Positions 8,603 to 18,514 of a DNA stretch of 64,000 nucleotides are shown one piece after another (the stretch's first letter is position 1; every line of letters starts with the position of its first letter). A program made the position numbers and the translations under genes. Location of the stretch: NCBI RefSeq assembly GCF_007827975.1, contig NZ_VITT01000028.1. One strand, given 5' to 3'. The stretch comes from Nitrospirillum viridazoti. GTDB lineage: Bacteria; Pseudomonadota; Alphaproteobacteria; Azospirillales; Azospirillaceae. Below the pieces are notes generated by a model. It was not told the origin of the DNA. It saw nothing but the letters and a program-made list of their open reading frames with translations, and made no database searches.

Positions 8603-8941
8603 ATGTCCGACGACCGGCTGTCCACCGCCCTCTGGGTCCAGCTGCACCTGCGCCGCTGCGCCGCCGACAGCATCCCCGTCTACGTCCTGCGCAAGGGCGA
8701 GGCGGAGAGCGGGCTGATCCTGCTGAAGGTCGTCATCCCCTTCCAAGGGGCCAAGGTCTACACCCAGAGCCGCGACATGGACGGCAAGCTGGGCTGGTTC
8801 CCCGGCCTGAACGGCGCCCAGGTGCCGGAATCCGAAGCCGACGCCTTCATCGAGCGCGCCACCCGCCGCGACCCCGACCTATGGGTGATCGAGGTCGAAA
8901 GCCGCGATGGGTCGCACCCGTTCGAGGGTAAGGTGATCTGA
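8603..8941 (+). CDS. DUF1491 family protein
   Basis: 112-aa cytosolic protein. The N-terminal LWVQLHLRRCAADSIPVYVLRKG and C-terminal RRDPDLWVIEVESRDG match the DUF1491 pattern found almost only in alphaproteobacteria. No function is established for the family. The start at 8603 is chosen because AGGA lies about 12 bases upstream and the family motif begins directly after it; the in-frame upstream start would add 25 poor residues. The gene ends one base before the stop of the convergent peptidase gene. Confidence 0.85.
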   Translation: MSDDRLSTALWVQLHLRRCAADSIPVYVLRKGEAESGLILLKVVIPFQGAKVYTQSRDMDGKLGWFPGLNGAQVPESEADAFIERATRRDPDLWVIEVESRDGSHPFEGKVI

Positions 8942-8942
8942 G

Positions 8943-10673
8943 TTACAAAACGCAACCGGCTGGGTGCTTGGTCTTCAGGGTCCAGCTGTACTCGACCATG
9001 GGCGCCCCGGCCGTGGCGAAGCTGACCAGCAGCGGCTTGCCCTCGCGCTCCACCACCACATCCACCGTCGGCCCCACCGTCACGTTGGCGGCGCTGTGGG
9101 CCACGCGCGGTGTGACGCCGGTGAAGGAGGTGATGGCGTCGCCCTCCTTTAGCCCGGCCCGGGCGGCGGCGGAGTCCGGCACCAGGCCGGTCACCGTGTA
9201 GGGCGCCACCAGGAAGCTGTCTTCGGACATGCCCAGCTCCGATCGGGGATGGGTGGCGCTATGCCGGGTGAAGCAGTCACCGAACGCGCCCTCGGGCGGG
9301 ACGATCAGGTCCCCCCGCAACATGCGGTCGAAATCCTCTCCACCGGCGGCACCCAGTTCCTGCTGCAGCAGCGCGCGCCAGGCGGCCTTATCATAGGGCC
9401 GTCCCGCCCGGCGGCGCTCCAGCATCGCCAGGACCAGATCGTCCACCGACCGGTGGCCGCCCGACTTGGCGCGGACTTTGGCATCCAGGTTGATGAAGTA
9501 CATGAAGCCGCGGTTGTACGGCACCGACTGGGCCTCACCGCCGGCCCAGCGCAGCTTACCCACCTCGGCATAGGGCGTGGTCACCAGCGGGCTGGAATAA
9601 TAGGCATTGGTCATGATGCCGATCTCCCGCGCCACGTCCACGATGTGCAGCAGGCCCTCCCGCAGGGGCAGCCGCACCTTGTAGAACTCCGCCAGCCCTT
9701 CGCCGTACCAGGCATTGGCGCTGCTGTCGCCATCCAGCCCGCCGACGAAATGGTGCACCATCTCATGAGTGAACATGATGCGTCGCGCCGCGTCGTCCAG
9801 GGCGCCCACGCCGTATTCCAGCATGAAGCCGCCCCGGGTGGCGCCACCGCCATCGCGCGGCCGCAGGTAGGGGCGCATCAGCAGGGTATAGGGCTTGGCG
9901 TCAGGGTCCTGGAAGAAGCGCTGCAGGACCGTGAACGACTTGCGCGACCAGTCGACCATGGCGTCGGCCTTGAACGGCGGCGTGCCGATCCAATAGGCCT
10001 GGAAGGGCGAGCCGGGGTTGGTCAGCCCGTGGACGCGCCCCACCAGGAAGAAGGTGGAATAGACATCCATGGGCGCCAGCCGCGCCGTATAATCGGCCCC
10101 GCCGGCGGTCGAGATGACGCTGGCCCCCTGGGGCAGGTCCGCCACGTCCCAGGCCAGGTGCACATCCACCTGAGGCACCTGCAAGGGCATGAGCAGGAAG
10201 GAGAAGTAGGCGCCGCCAATGCCCCCCTCCACGCCGCGCAGGTCATAGGACGGCCCAGGCTTGCGCGGGGTCAGCGCGGGCGTGACCTTGGCGGCATAGG
10301 TGACGGTGACGGGACCAGCGATGGCACGCAACGGCGTGAAGCTGCGCATTTGCAAGGGCATACCCGGCGGCGGCTGGTCCACGTCCATGCGGACGGACAG
10401 CGGACCGGCGGCGTCGGCGAACACCACCTCCTCGGCGGCATAGGCCTGACCCGGGGTCAAGGCGATGCGCGCCGGGACGGAGACCAGGGGCCGGTCCGGG
10501 CCGCCCTCCAGTCCCGTCAGCGTCTCGATCACCCGTACGGTGGTGACGCTGCCGTCGGACGCGATGGGGGTGAGCTTCACGTCCACCTGGGGCGAAGACT
10601 GCGCCATGGCGGGCACCGTCCCGCACATCAGACTTCCCACCGCAATAAGCGCCCTGCCGGTCCGCCGCATCAT
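8943..10673 (-). CDS. M61-like exported metallopeptidase with C-terminal PDZ domain
   Basis: 576 aa with a signal peptide ending near PAMAQ (about residue 25). A beta-rich N-terminal region (about 30-230) precedes a gluzincin catalytic domain with HEMVHHFVGG (His303, Glu304, His307) and a downstream WYGEGLAEF supplying the probable third zinc ligand (Glu325). A PDZ-like domain follows (about 490-555: GLVPDSAAARAGLKEGDAI). This is the layout of M61 glycyl-aminopeptidase-like proteins, and it should act in the periplasm. The substrate is unknown. Cys at 467 and 574 could form a disulfide. Stand-alone gene, about 100 bases upstream of the RND gene stop. Confidence 0.82.
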   Translation of the reverse strand: MMRRTGRALIAVGSLMCGTVPAMAQSSPQVDVKLTPIASDGSVTTVRVIETLTGLEGGPDRPLVSVPARIALTPGQAYAAEEVVFADAAGPLSVRMDVDQPPPGMPLQMRSFTPLRAIAGPVTVTYAAKVTPALTPRKPGPSYDLRGVEGGIGGAYFSFLLMPLQVPQVDVHLAWDVADLPQGASVISTAGGADYTARLAPMDVYSTFFLVGRVHGLTNPGSPFQAYWIGTPPFKADAMVDWSRKSFTVLQRFFQDPDAKPYTLLMRPYLRPRDGGGATRGGFMLEYGVGALDDAARRIMFTHEMVHHFVGGLDGDSSANAWYGEGLAEFYKVRLPLREGLLHIVDVAREIGIMTNAYYSSPLVTTPYAEVGKLRWAGGEAQSVPYNRGFMYFINLDAKVRAKSGGHRSVDDLVLAMLERRRAGRPYDKAAWRALLQQELGAAGGEDFDRMLRGDLIVPPEGAFGDCFTRHSATHPRSELGMSEDSFLVAPYTVTGLVPDSAAARAGLKEGDAITSFTGVTPRVAHSAANVTVGPTVDVVVEREGKPLLVSFATAGAPMVEYSWTLKTKHPAGCVL

Positions 10674-10777
10674 GCCCCCCGTTTGAGTTGGAATCAGCGT
10701 AGGGCAACCCCCCTGGATTCATTTTGCAATTTGGGCGAATTTCCGGGGCGGGCGCGCATTGTTTATGCGGGGCCGCC

Positions 10778-13700
10778 CTACTCCGCCGCGTTGGCGCGGC
10801 CGTCGGTGTTGGCGGGGACCAGGCGGCGGGCGGCACGGCGGGCCTTGCCGCGATGCAGTTGCCGGTCGATCCAGTGGCTGAAGTCCTCCATGTAGAGGTA
10901 CAGCACCGGGGTGATGTAGAGCGTCAGCAGCTGCGACACCACCAGGCCGCCGACCACGGCCACGCCCAGGGGCTGGCGCAGCTCGGCGCTGGCGCCGGAG
11001 GCGAGCGCTATGGGCAGCGTGCCCATGAGGGCCGCCATGGTGGTCATCATGATGGGGCGGAAGCGCAACAAGCAGGCGCGGTAGATGGCGTCCTGCGGCG
11101 TCGCCCCGTCGCGCCGCGCCTCCAGCGCGAAGTCGATCATCATGATGGCGTTCTTCTTCACGATGCCGATCAGCATCAGCACACCGATGATGGCGATGAC
11201 GCTGAGGTCGAAGCCGAACAGCATGAGCGAGCCCACCGCCCCCACCGCCGCCGACGGCAGGCCGGACAGGATGGTCAGCGGGTGGATGAAACTTTCATAC
11301 AGCACGCCCAGCACGACGTAGATGACCAGCACCGCCGTCAGCAGCAGCAGGCCCTGGTTGGCCAGCGCCTGCTGGAACACCTGGGCCGTGCCCTGGAAAC
11401 TGCCCGTGATGCTGTCCGGCATGCCGATGTCGCGCTGCACGCCCTCGATGGCCGTCACGGCGGCACCCAGCGAGACGCTGGGCGTCAGGTTGAACGACAG
11501 GGTGACGGCCGGCAGCTGGCCCTGGTGGTTCACGCTGATGGGGCCGGAGGCGCGGTCGATGCGGGCCACGGCCCCCAGGGGAATCAGCTTGCCGCTGTCG
11601 GAGCGGATGTAGATGCGGTTCAGCACGTCCGCCGACTTCTGCGCCTCCGGCGACAGTTCCAGGATCACTTCGTAATCGTTGGTCGGCGTGTAGATGGTGG
11701 AGATCTGCCGCGTGCCGAAAGCGCTGTAGAGGCTGGAGCGCAGGTTCTCCGCCGTCAGGCCCAGCATATAGGCCTTGTCCAGGTCGATATGGATGGAGGC
11801 GTTCTGGCCGGACAGCTGCAGGTCGCTGGTCACGTCCTGCAACTGCGGCATCTGCGCCATCTTCTGCATCAGCCGGTCCGACCATTGGTACAGCTGGGGC
11901 TGGTCCAGGCCCTGCAGCGTATACTGGTACAGGCTCTTGGACTGGCGGCCGGAGACGTTCAGGTTCTGCACCGGCTGGAAGAAGACGTTGATGCCGGGGA
12001 TGTCGGCCACGTCCCGGCGTAAACTCTGCAGCACCGCCTCCATCTTGGGGCGGTGGGCGCGGTCCTTCAGCGACATGAAGACACGGCCGGCGTTGGTGAC
12101 GTTGCCGCCACCGCCGACGGAGGAGATGAAGGTCTCCACATAGGGGTTCTTGGCCACCGCCGCCGCCACCTGCTGCTGCAGGGCGATCATGGCGTCGAAG
12201 GAGATGTCCTGCCGAGCTTCGGTCTGGGCGAAAATCTGGCCGTTATCCTCGGTGGGGAAGAAGCCCTTCTGCACCTGCTGGAACAGCACCACGGTGCCGA
12301 CCAGGGTGGCGAAGAACACGGCCACCACCACGCGGCGGTGGGCCAGGCACCAAGTCAGGGTGCGGTCATAGCCCCTGAGCCAGGCCTGAAACCCCGCCTC
12401 CGTCACCCGCTCGAACCGGTTGGGCTTGGCATGGTGGTCATGGTTGATGAAGCGGCTGCACAGCATGGGCGTCAGCGTCAGCGACGTGATGGCCGAGGCG
12501 GCGATGGCCAGGGTCACGGTCACGGCGAACTCATGGAACAGCCGGCCCACCACGCCGCCCATCATGAAGATGGGGATGAACACCGCCACCAGCGACAGGG
12601 TGATGGAAACGATGGTGAAGCCGATTTCCCGGCTACCCTTCACCGCCGCCTCGAACGGGCTCGTGCCCTCCTCGATGTAGCGGACGATGTTCTCCAGCAT
12701 GACGATGGCGTCGTCCACCACCAGACCCACCGACAGGGTCAGCGCCAAGAGCGAGATGTTGTCGATGGAAAAGCCGAAGGCCTTCATGGCGCCAACGGCG
12801 CCGATGAGGGAGATGGGCACGGCGATTCCGGGGATCAGCGTGGCGCTGACCTTGCGCAGGAACAGGAAGATGACCATGACCACCAGGCCGATGGTCAGGA
12901 TCAGCGTGAACTGCACATCCTCCACCGCCGCCCGGATGGACAGCGACCGGTCGATCAGCACGCTGATGTCGATGGACGGCGGCAGGCTGGCCTTGAAGGT
13001 GGGAATCACCCGCTTCACAGCGTCCACCACCTCCACCGTGTTGGCGTCGGGCTGGCGCTGGATGGCCAGGACGATGGTGCGGGTGCCGTTGAACCAGCTG
13101 GCTGTCCGGTCATTCTCCACCCCGTCGATGACGCTGGCGACGTCGCCCAGGCGCACCGGCGCGCCGTTGCGGGTGGCGATGACCAGGTGGGAAAAGCTCT
13201 GCGCGTCGAACAGCTGGGTGTTGGTCTCCAGGATCAGCTGCTGCGCCGAGCCCGAGACGACGCCGACGGGAGAGCTGGAATTGGCGGCGACGATGGCGTT
13301 CTGCACCTCATCCACGCCGATGCCGCGGGCGGTCAGCGCCTCCGGATTCAGGCGGATGCGCACCGCGAACTTCTGCGCCCCCCAGACCTGCACCTGGGCT
13401 ACGCCGCTGAGGGTGGACAGGGCGGGGCTCAGCAGGGTCTCCGCGTATTCGTCCACCTGGCTCAGCGGCAGAGTGGCGCTGCTGAGCGCCAGCAGCAGCA
13501 CCGGCTGGTCGGCCGGGTTCACCTTGCGGTAGCTGGGCGGGGTCGTCATCTCGATGGGCAGGCGCCGCTGCACCCGCGACAGGGCCGCCTGCACGTCCAG
13601 GGCGGCACTGTCGATGTCGCGGTCCAGCTCGAACTGGATGTTGACGTTGGTGCTGCCCTGCACGCTGCTGGAGGTGATGCTCTCGATGCCGGCGATGGTG

Positions 13701-13915
13701 GAGAACTCACGCTCCAGCTGAATGGCGACGGAGGACGCCATGGTATCCGGGCTGGCGCCCGGCAGGCTGGCCGATACGCTGATGACGGGGAAGTCCACGC
13801 GCGGCAGGGCCGCCACCGGCAGGTATTTGTAGGCCAGCGCGCCGCTGAGGATCAGGGCCGCCGTCAGCAGGACGGTCATCACCGGCCGGCGGATGCAAAG
13901 CTCGGAAATGTTCAC
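10778..13915 (-). CDS. RND efflux pump inner-membrane permease (HAE1 type, MdtB/MdtC-like)
   Basis: 1045-aa proton-driven RND transporter. An N-terminal TM1 (MTVLLTAALILSGALAYKYLP) leads to a large porter loop, a central block of TM helices with the conserved proton-relay pair in VGLVVDDAIVMLENI, a second porter loop, and a C-terminal TM block. The sequence style (GVENDRTASWFNGTRTIVLA, QRQPDANTV) is closer to MdtB/MdtC/MuxB than to AcrB. It overlaps the adaptor stop by 4 bases (13912-13915), so the two are translationally coupled. No TolC-type outer-membrane channel is in the window, so the pump presumably shares one encoded elsewhere. Substrates cannot be read from sequence. Confidence 0.93.
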   Translation of the reverse strand: MNISELCIRRPVMTVLLTAALILSGALAYKYLPVAALPRVDFPVISVSASLPGASPDTMASSVAIQLEREFSTIAGIESITSSSVQGSTNVNIQFELDRDIDSAALDVQAALSRVQRRLPIEMTTPPSYRKVNPADQPVLLLALSSATLPLSQVDEYAETLLSPALSTLSGVAQVQVWGAQKFAVRIRLNPEALTARGIGVDEVQNAIVAANSSSPVGVVSGSAQQLILETNTQLFDAQSFSHLVIATRNGAPVRLGDVASVIDGVENDRTASWFNGTRTIVLAIQRQPDANTVEVVDAVKRVIPTFKASLPPSIDISVLIDRSLSIRAAVEDVQFTLILTIGLVVMVIFLFLRKVSATLIPGIAVPISLIGAVGAMKAFGFSIDNISLLALTLSVGLVVDDAIVMLENIVRYIEEGTSPFEAAVKGSREIGFTIVSITLSLVAVFIPIFMMGGVVGRLFHEFAVTVTLAIAASAITSLTLTPMLCSRFINHDHHAKPNRFERVTEAGFQAWLRGYDRTLTWCLAHRRVVVAVFFATLVGTVVLFQQVQKGFFPTEDNGQIFAQTEARQDISFDAMIALQQQVAAAVAKNPYVETFISSVGGGGNVTNAGRVFMSLKDRAHRPKMEAVLQSLRRDVADIPGINVFFQPVQNLNVSGRQSKSLYQYTLQGLDQPQLYQWSDRLMQKMAQMPQLQDVTSDLQLSGQNASIHIDLDKAYMLGLTAENLRSSLYSAFGTRQISTIYTPTNDYEVILELSPEAQKSADVLNRIYIRSDSGKLIPLGAVARIDRASGPISVNHQGQLPAVTLSFNLTPSVSLGAAVTAIEGVQRDIGMPDSITGSFQGTAQVFQQALANQGLLLLTAVLVIYVVLGVLYESFIHPLTILSGLPSAAVGAVGSLMLFGFDLSVIAIIGVLMLIGIVKKNAIMMIDFALEARRDGATPQDAIYRACLLRFRPIMMTTMAALMGTLPIALASGASAELRQPLGVAVVGGLVVSQLLTLYITPVLYLYMEDFSHWIDRQLHRGKARRAARRLVPANTDGRANAAE

Positions 13916-15162
13916 GTGCGCGCCTTTCCGCTGGCCTGCACGGCGCCCGCGCTGGGATTGGCGCTGTAGGCCTCGACCCCGCCCTCTTGCCCGCCCCCTT
14001 GAGTGGCCGGGCGTTCCACGATCTTGGCACCGGGGACCAGGCGCAGCTGGCCCTCGGTCACCACCCGCTCACCCGCCTCCACACCGCTCGCGATGACGGC
14101 ACCCTGCTCGGCGAAGCGCCCCACCGTCACCGGGCGCATGTCCACCGTGTCGTCGGCCTTGACCACGAACACGTAGGGGCCGGCCTGGCCGCGCTGCACC
14201 GCCACCGCCGGCACCGACAGCACGTCGGCCTCCATGCCCAGGTGCAAGGTGACGTCCACGAACTGGCCCGGCCACAGTGCGCGGTCCTTGTTGTCGTACA
14301 GGCCCTTCAGCTGGATGGTGCCGGACTGCGCGTCCACGCTGTTGTCGATGAAGACCAGGCGTCCGGTGGCGGCGACCAGGCCGTCGGCGGTCTTGGCCGA
14401 GACCAGGGGCGGCCGGCCGGACCGCAGGGCCTGGCGCACCGCCGTCACATGCTTCTCCGGCACGGTGAAGGCGACGTTGATGGGCGCCACCTGCACCAGG
14501 GTGGTGAGGGTGGAGCCGCTGTCGCTGCCCTTCACCAGGTTGCCGGGGCGCAGCTGGATGCTGCCCACCACCCCATCGATGGGGGAGCGGATTTCGGTGA
14601 AGGCCACGGTCAGGCGCGCCTGGTCCACCACCGCCTGGTCGGCCAGCACCGTGGCCTCCTGTGCCTTGGCGGTGGCCGACGCCTGCTCGTTCTGCTGCAT
14701 GGAGACGGCGCCGCGGGCGAACAGGTCGGCGTTGCGCTTGGCGTCGGACCGCGCCTGGGCCAGGTTGGCCTGGTCGCGGGCCAGGTTGGCCTCCGCCTGC
14801 ATCAGGGCAGCCTTGGCCGGGCGCTGGTCCAGCAGGAACAGCAGGTCGCCGGACTTGACCTCCTGCCCCTCCTCCACCTTCGCTTCCATCAGCTGGCTGT
14901 CGATGCGGGCGCGCACCTGCACGGTGGAGATGGGCTGCACCGTGCCCACGGCCGCCACGTCAATGGGCATGGCGCCGCGCCGCACGCGCGCCGTCACCAC
15001 CGGCACCGGGCCGTTGTTGTTATTGCCAGGACCACGCTTGTTGCCCGGCGCGGCCGAAGCCTCCGCCCCGGGCGCCTCGGACTTGGCCCCCCACAGACGG
15101 TAACCGCCGTAGGCGGCGACCAGGACCAGGGCCAGCGCGGCGGCGGCCGTGCGACGACTCAT
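13912..15162 (-). CDS. RND periplasmic adaptor subunit (MdtA-like)
   Basis: 416-aa membrane-fusion protein. A single N-terminal TM or signal anchor (ALALVLVAAYGGYRLW) is followed by a barrel-sandwich/lipoyl half (VQVRARIDSQLMEAKVEEGQEV), an alpha-hairpin rich in Ala/Gln (about 125-185), the second lipoyl half (TEIRSPIDGVVGSIQLRPGNLV), a beta-barrel and a membrane-proximal domain. It links the RND permease encoded next to it with an outer-membrane channel. It is the first gene of a two-gene operon; its promoter lies in the region shared with the divergent TonB-dependent receptor gene. Confidence 0.93.
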   Translation of the reverse strand: MSRRTAAAALALVLVAAYGGYRLWGAKSEAPGAEASAAPGNKRGPGNNNNGPVPVVTARVRRGAMPIDVAAVGTVQPISTVQVRARIDSQLMEAKVEEGQEVKSGDLLFLLDQRPAKAALMQAEANLARDQANLAQARSDAKRNADLFARGAVSMQQNEQASATAKAQEATVLADQAVVDQARLTVAFTEIRSPIDGVVGSIQLRPGNLVKGSDSGSTLTTLVQVAPINVAFTVPEKHVTAVRQALRSGRPPLVSAKTADGLVAATGRLVFIDNSVDAQSGTIQLKGLYDNKDRALWPGQFVDVTLHLGMEADVLSVPAVAVQRGQAGPYVFVVKADDTVDMRPVTVGRFAEQGAVIASGVEAGERVVTEGQLRLVPGAKIVERPATQGGGQEGGVEAYSANPSAGAVQASGKART

Positions 15163-15657
15163 CGGGACTTCTCCGGGAACGAACGGGTACAGGCGACATC
15201 GGGACCGGTGGCATCATGGGGCAAAACGGTAACAGTTGCCTTAACGCGATTGAAAACCACGCCAGCCGCCGCCCGTCGGACGACGGGCATCACGCCCAGC
15301 CCTGTCAGCCCACGCGTCGGCATCTGCGACCCAACCCCACGCCTTGTCCGCACGACCGCCGCCCCCACACCCAAGCGGACCCCAAGCAGGCAAAACGTCG
15401 CGGATCCCGGTTTTGCAGTCTTATAAGATATACAGCGGCCCCAGGCATTATCCTTAAAGTCTGAGGCTCGTCCCCAAGGCGTAATGGCCTGCACGGCCGG
15501 CGGGACCGGGTGCCCGGCGCCGGCCCCCTTTGGCGGGACATACCGCCCATCTCCGGCCGCGGCGCGTTCATGCCTTCGCAGCCTGCGACGGATAGGGTAC
15601 ACCGGCGCCGTTTTCCCACATTTCCGCATTCAAAGACCTGAGGAGGCTTCTGAAACG
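15163..15657. other. Divergent promoter region, efflux operon / TonB receptor
   Basis: 495 bases without a supportable gene. An AT-rich island at about 15413-15432 contains TATAAGATATA on the plus strand, a plausible -10 region, but it reads reasonably on both strands and no convincing -35 accompanies it. The receptor RBS AGGAGG is at 15641-15646. I saw no regulator gene here. Confidence 0.4.
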
Positions 15658-17925
15658 ATGCGCCGTCTGCTGTTGCTGTCCACCATCCTGGCGGGTTCAC
15701 CCGTGCTCTCGGCTTCGGCCGCCCTGGCTGCAGACGTTTCGTCCTCCTATACCACCGACCATACCACCGGCCGACATACTGACGACCCCCATACCACCGG
15801 CGGGCAGACACCCGCCGCCGTGAGCCCCGCCGCCGACAGCGACTCTCCGCTGGACCAGATCATCGTCACCGCTACCCGCCGGGCCGAGGCCCTGCGCGAC
15901 GTGCCCGCCAGCGTGTCCACCGTGTCGCGCGACGAGTTCGAGCAGAAGGGTGTGCTGTTCATCGGCGACGAACTGACGGATCTGCCGGGCGTGCTGGTGT
16001 CCAAGAACGACATGGGCACCTACACCTCGATCACCCTGCGCGGCGTGCCCAGCAAGGTGCACAACGACACCCTGGTGGTGATGATGGACGGCATCCCCTA
16101 TGTCACCGGGGATGACGAGGTCGACCTGGAACAACTGCCCTACAGCGCGGTGGGCCGGGTGGACGTGGTGCGCGGCCCCATGTCGGCCCTGTACGGCCGG
16201 GGCGCCATCAGCGGCACCATCAACTACCTGACCCGCGAGGTCACCGACGAGACCAAGGGCGAGGTCACCCTGCAGGCCGGCAGCGACGGCTGGCTGCACG
16301 GCGACGCCCTGCTGCAGACGCCCACCGTGAAGGGCGGCGCCCTGCTGCTGGACGTGGGGCACGAGCGGGGCGACGGCTGGCGCGACCGCACCGGCCGCAA
16401 CGAGACCAACCTGTTCCTGAAGCACCAACTGGACATGGGCGACGCCGGCCGCCTGACCGTCACCGCCACCTGGGTGGACACCCGCCAGCAGTTGGCCGGC
16501 GAACTGCCGGTGGACAGCCGGGGTGAACTGATCAACCTGCCGGGCGGCCGCGAGGCCAACTGGAACGAGGACAACGCCGGCTTCTACAAGCGCATGGCCA
16601 CGGCCACGGCGACGTATGAGCGTGACTTGGCCGACGGCCTCGTGGCCACCACCAAGCTGCACATCCGCCAAGCCTTGACATCCGCCCTGCAGGGCTTCGC
16701 CAACGAGTACGACCCCAGCGCCGGCTCGGTCACCTTCACCGGCTTCCGCGTCGACGGCAACACCGTCACGGGCTATGGCGAGCAGCAGCTGTCCTGGACC
16801 CACGGCCCCTGGCAAGTGCTGGGCGGCATCAGCGCCGAGCAGGTGCGCGCCCACCATACCGAGCATTGGACCGGCCAGCTGGACGACACCTACTACTACG
16901 GTGAGCAGCGCAGCATCCTGACCGGCCAAAACATCGACACCGATGCATGGGTGACGGACACCCAGCTGAACGCCTATGGCCGCGAACGGGCCTACGCCGC
17001 CTATCTGCAGGTGGACCGGACCTTCGGGCCGGTCACCTTGGACGTGGGCGGGCGCTATGACTACTTCGAGCGCCATGTCCTCTATGGCGACACCACCAGC
17101 GGCGGGCCCAACGGCACCATCACGCCGGGCGGCACCGCCTATGACGACAACGCCCATTTCAGCCCCAAGGCGTCGGTCACCTGGAAGGTGACGCCGGAGG
17201 TCAGCGCCTATGTCGCCTACGGCCAGGGCTTCTCCGCCGCCTTCGGGCCGCTGTGGTCCTTCCGCAGCCGCCAGACCGGCCTGAACCCGGAACTGGCGGA
17301 CAATGTGGAGGCCGGCGTGAAGGGCGACGCCTTCGGCGGCCTGCTGTCGGGCAGCGTCACCGTCTATCGCCTGCAGCGCCACGACCTGCTGCAGGTGGTG
17401 GAGGTCAATGGCGTGCCGCAGACCTTCAACACGGGGGAGCAGCTGTCGCAGGGTGTGGAACTGGCGGGCAGCGCCCGGCTGGACAGCCTGGTGCCCCATC
17501 TGTCGGCCGACGTCACCTATGGCTACACCGAAGCCTATTGGCTGGATGACCGTTTCGTGGAAAGCGATACGCTGATCCAGCGCGACTTCACCGGCAAGCG
17601 GGTGCAGGGCGTGCCCCGGCACACGGGCAGCGTGGCCCTGAACCAGGGCATCCCAGCATTGGGCCTGTCGGGCAAGCTTTGGGTGGAGATGTTCGGCGAC
17701 TATGCCTACGACAGCCAGAACAGCCGCGTCAGCGGCGGCTACGCCCTGTGGAACACCACCTGGACGTGGACGCCGCCCCATCAGGACACCGTGGATTTGA
17801 GCCTGACGGTGCGCAACCTGTTCGACCGCAAGGTGAACCTGATCGAGGCCGACGACAACGGCCCCCTGGGCGCCTTCCCCCAGCCGCCGCGCCAGATCCT
17901 GGGCACGGTCAAGGTGCGGTTCTAA
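15658..17925 (+). CDS. TonB-dependent outer-membrane receptor
   Basis: 755-aa outer-membrane receptor with a signal peptide (residues 1-24, ending ALAADV). A Thr/His-rich spacer is followed by a TonB box-like DQIIVTATRR, a plug domain (ALRDVPASVSTVSRDEF to NYLTREV, with VDVVRGPMSALYGRGAISG) and a 22-strand-type barrel ending in the aromatic C-terminus TVKVRF. The start at 15658 is set by AGGAGG 11 bases upstream and by the signal peptide beginning there. The spacer TTDHTTGRHTDDPHTTGG is His-rich and could bind metal, but that is speculation. The substrate is probably a siderophore or other metal or vitamin complex; no adjacent transporter or regulator identifies it. Confidence 0.93.
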   Translation: MRRLLLLSTILAGSPVLSASAALAADVSSSYTTDHTTGRHTDDPHTTGGQTPAAVSPAADSDSPLDQIIVTATRRAEALRDVPASVSTVSRDEFEQKGVLFIGDELTDLPGVLVSKNDMGTYTSITLRGVPSKVHNDTLVVMMDGIPYVTGDDEVDLEQLPYSAVGRVDVVRGPMSALYGRGAISGTINYLTREVTDETKGEVTLQAGSDGWLHGDALLQTPTVKGGALLLDVGHERGDGWRDRTGRNETNLFLKHQLDMGDAGRLTVTATWVDTRQQLAGELPVDSRGELINLPGGREANWNEDNAGFYKRMATATATYERDLADGLVATTKLHIRQALTSALQGFANEYDPSAGSVTFTGFRVDGNTVTGYGEQQLSWTHGPWQVLGGISAEQVRAHHTEHWTGQLDDTYYYGEQRSILTGQNIDTDAWVTDTQLNAYGRERAYAAYLQVDRTFGPVTLDVGGRYDYFERHVLYGDTTSGGPNGTITPGGTAYDDNAHFSPKASVTWKVTPEVSAYVAYGQGFSAAFGPLWSFRSRQTGLNPELADNVEAGVKGDAFGGLLSGSVTVYRLQRHDLLQVVEVNGVPQTFNTGEQLSQGVELAGSARLDSLVPHLSADVTYGYTEAYWLDDRFVESDTLIQRDFTGKRVQGVPRHTGSVALNQGIPALGLSGKLWVEMFGDYAYDSQNSRVSGGYALWNTTWTWTPPHQDTVDLSLTVRNLFDRKVNLIEADDNGPLGAFPQPPRQILGTVKVRF

Positions 17926-17955
17926 CAGCCAAGCCTTACAGGACGTTCAAAGATC

Positions 17956-17981
17956 GGCGCGCGGGTCCCTTCCCGCGCGCC
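17956..17981 (+). terminator. Terminator of the TonB-dependent receptor gene
   Basis: Perfect 10-bp stem GGCGCGCGGG/CCCGCGCGCC with a 6-base loop, followed on the plus strand by GTTTCCTT. It starts 31 bases after the receptor stop. Confidence 0.85.
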
Positions 17982-18073
17982 GTTTCCTTATGGCCATCGG
18001 CCTAACCGTGTGATCAGGCTTCCCGTCATCCCGAAAAGCCGTAGCCTGTGCATGACGCTTCCTGACGCGACGG

Positions 18074-18511
18074 ATGGCCATGACAAGCAGCATCGCCTTG
18101 TTCTTCCCCATGCTGGTCCTGTTCCTGTTCACCCTGCTGGTGGGCCTGCGGCTGTTCGTCATGCGGGTGCGGGCGGTGAGGCGGGGGAATGTCCGGCTGT
18201 CCTACTTCCGCAACTTCACGGCAGGCACCCAAACGGACGGCTGCGCCACAGCCCAGCGCGCCTTCAACAACCTGCTGGAGGTGCCGCCGCTGTTCTACGT
18301 CATCTGCGTGGTGCTGATAGTGCTGCGCCAGGGCGACCATCTCTATGAGGCGCTGGCCTGGGTCTTCGTGGCGCTGCGCGTCATCCAGAGCGCCATCCAC
18401 CTGACCTACAACAACGTCCTGCACCGGGCGGCGGTGTTCATCGTATCCATGGCCGTGCTGGCGGCGATGTGGGTGCGGCTGGGCCTGACGCTGCTGACGT
18501 TTCCCGCCTGA
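18074..18511 (+). CDS. MAPEG family membrane protein
   Basis: 145 aa with four hydrophobic helices and the MAPEG (membrane-associated eicosanoid/glutathione metabolism) pattern: a short cytosolic loop RVRAVRRGNVRLSYFRNF, then RAFNNLLEVPPLFYVICV and a final helix pair. Bacterial members are inner-membrane proteins of mostly unknown substrate. Two start codons (18074 and 18080) are two codons apart; either gives the same topology. It is convergent with sdpI, with only 3 bases between the stops. Confidence 0.82.
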   Translation: MAMTSSIALFFPMLVLFLFTLLVGLRLFVMRVRAVRRGNVRLSYFRNFTAGTQTDGCATAQRAFNNLLEVPPLFYVICVVLIVLRQGDHLYEALAWVFVALRVIQSAIHLTYNNVLHRAAVFIVSMAVLAAMWVRLGLTLLTFPA

Positions 18512-18514
18512 CGC

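Noticed and set aside
12053..13969. 638-codon plus-strand frame over the RND permease
   Set aside because: Antisense to a clear transporter; composition typical of a shadow frame.
15159..15629. 156-codon minus-strand frame upstream of the efflux adaptor
   Set aside because: Biased toward Arg/Pro/Gly, no RBS or signal, and it fills a divergent promoter region; treated as noncoding.
15697..17781. 694-codon minus-strand frame over the TonB receptor
   Set aside because: Shadow of the receptor gene.
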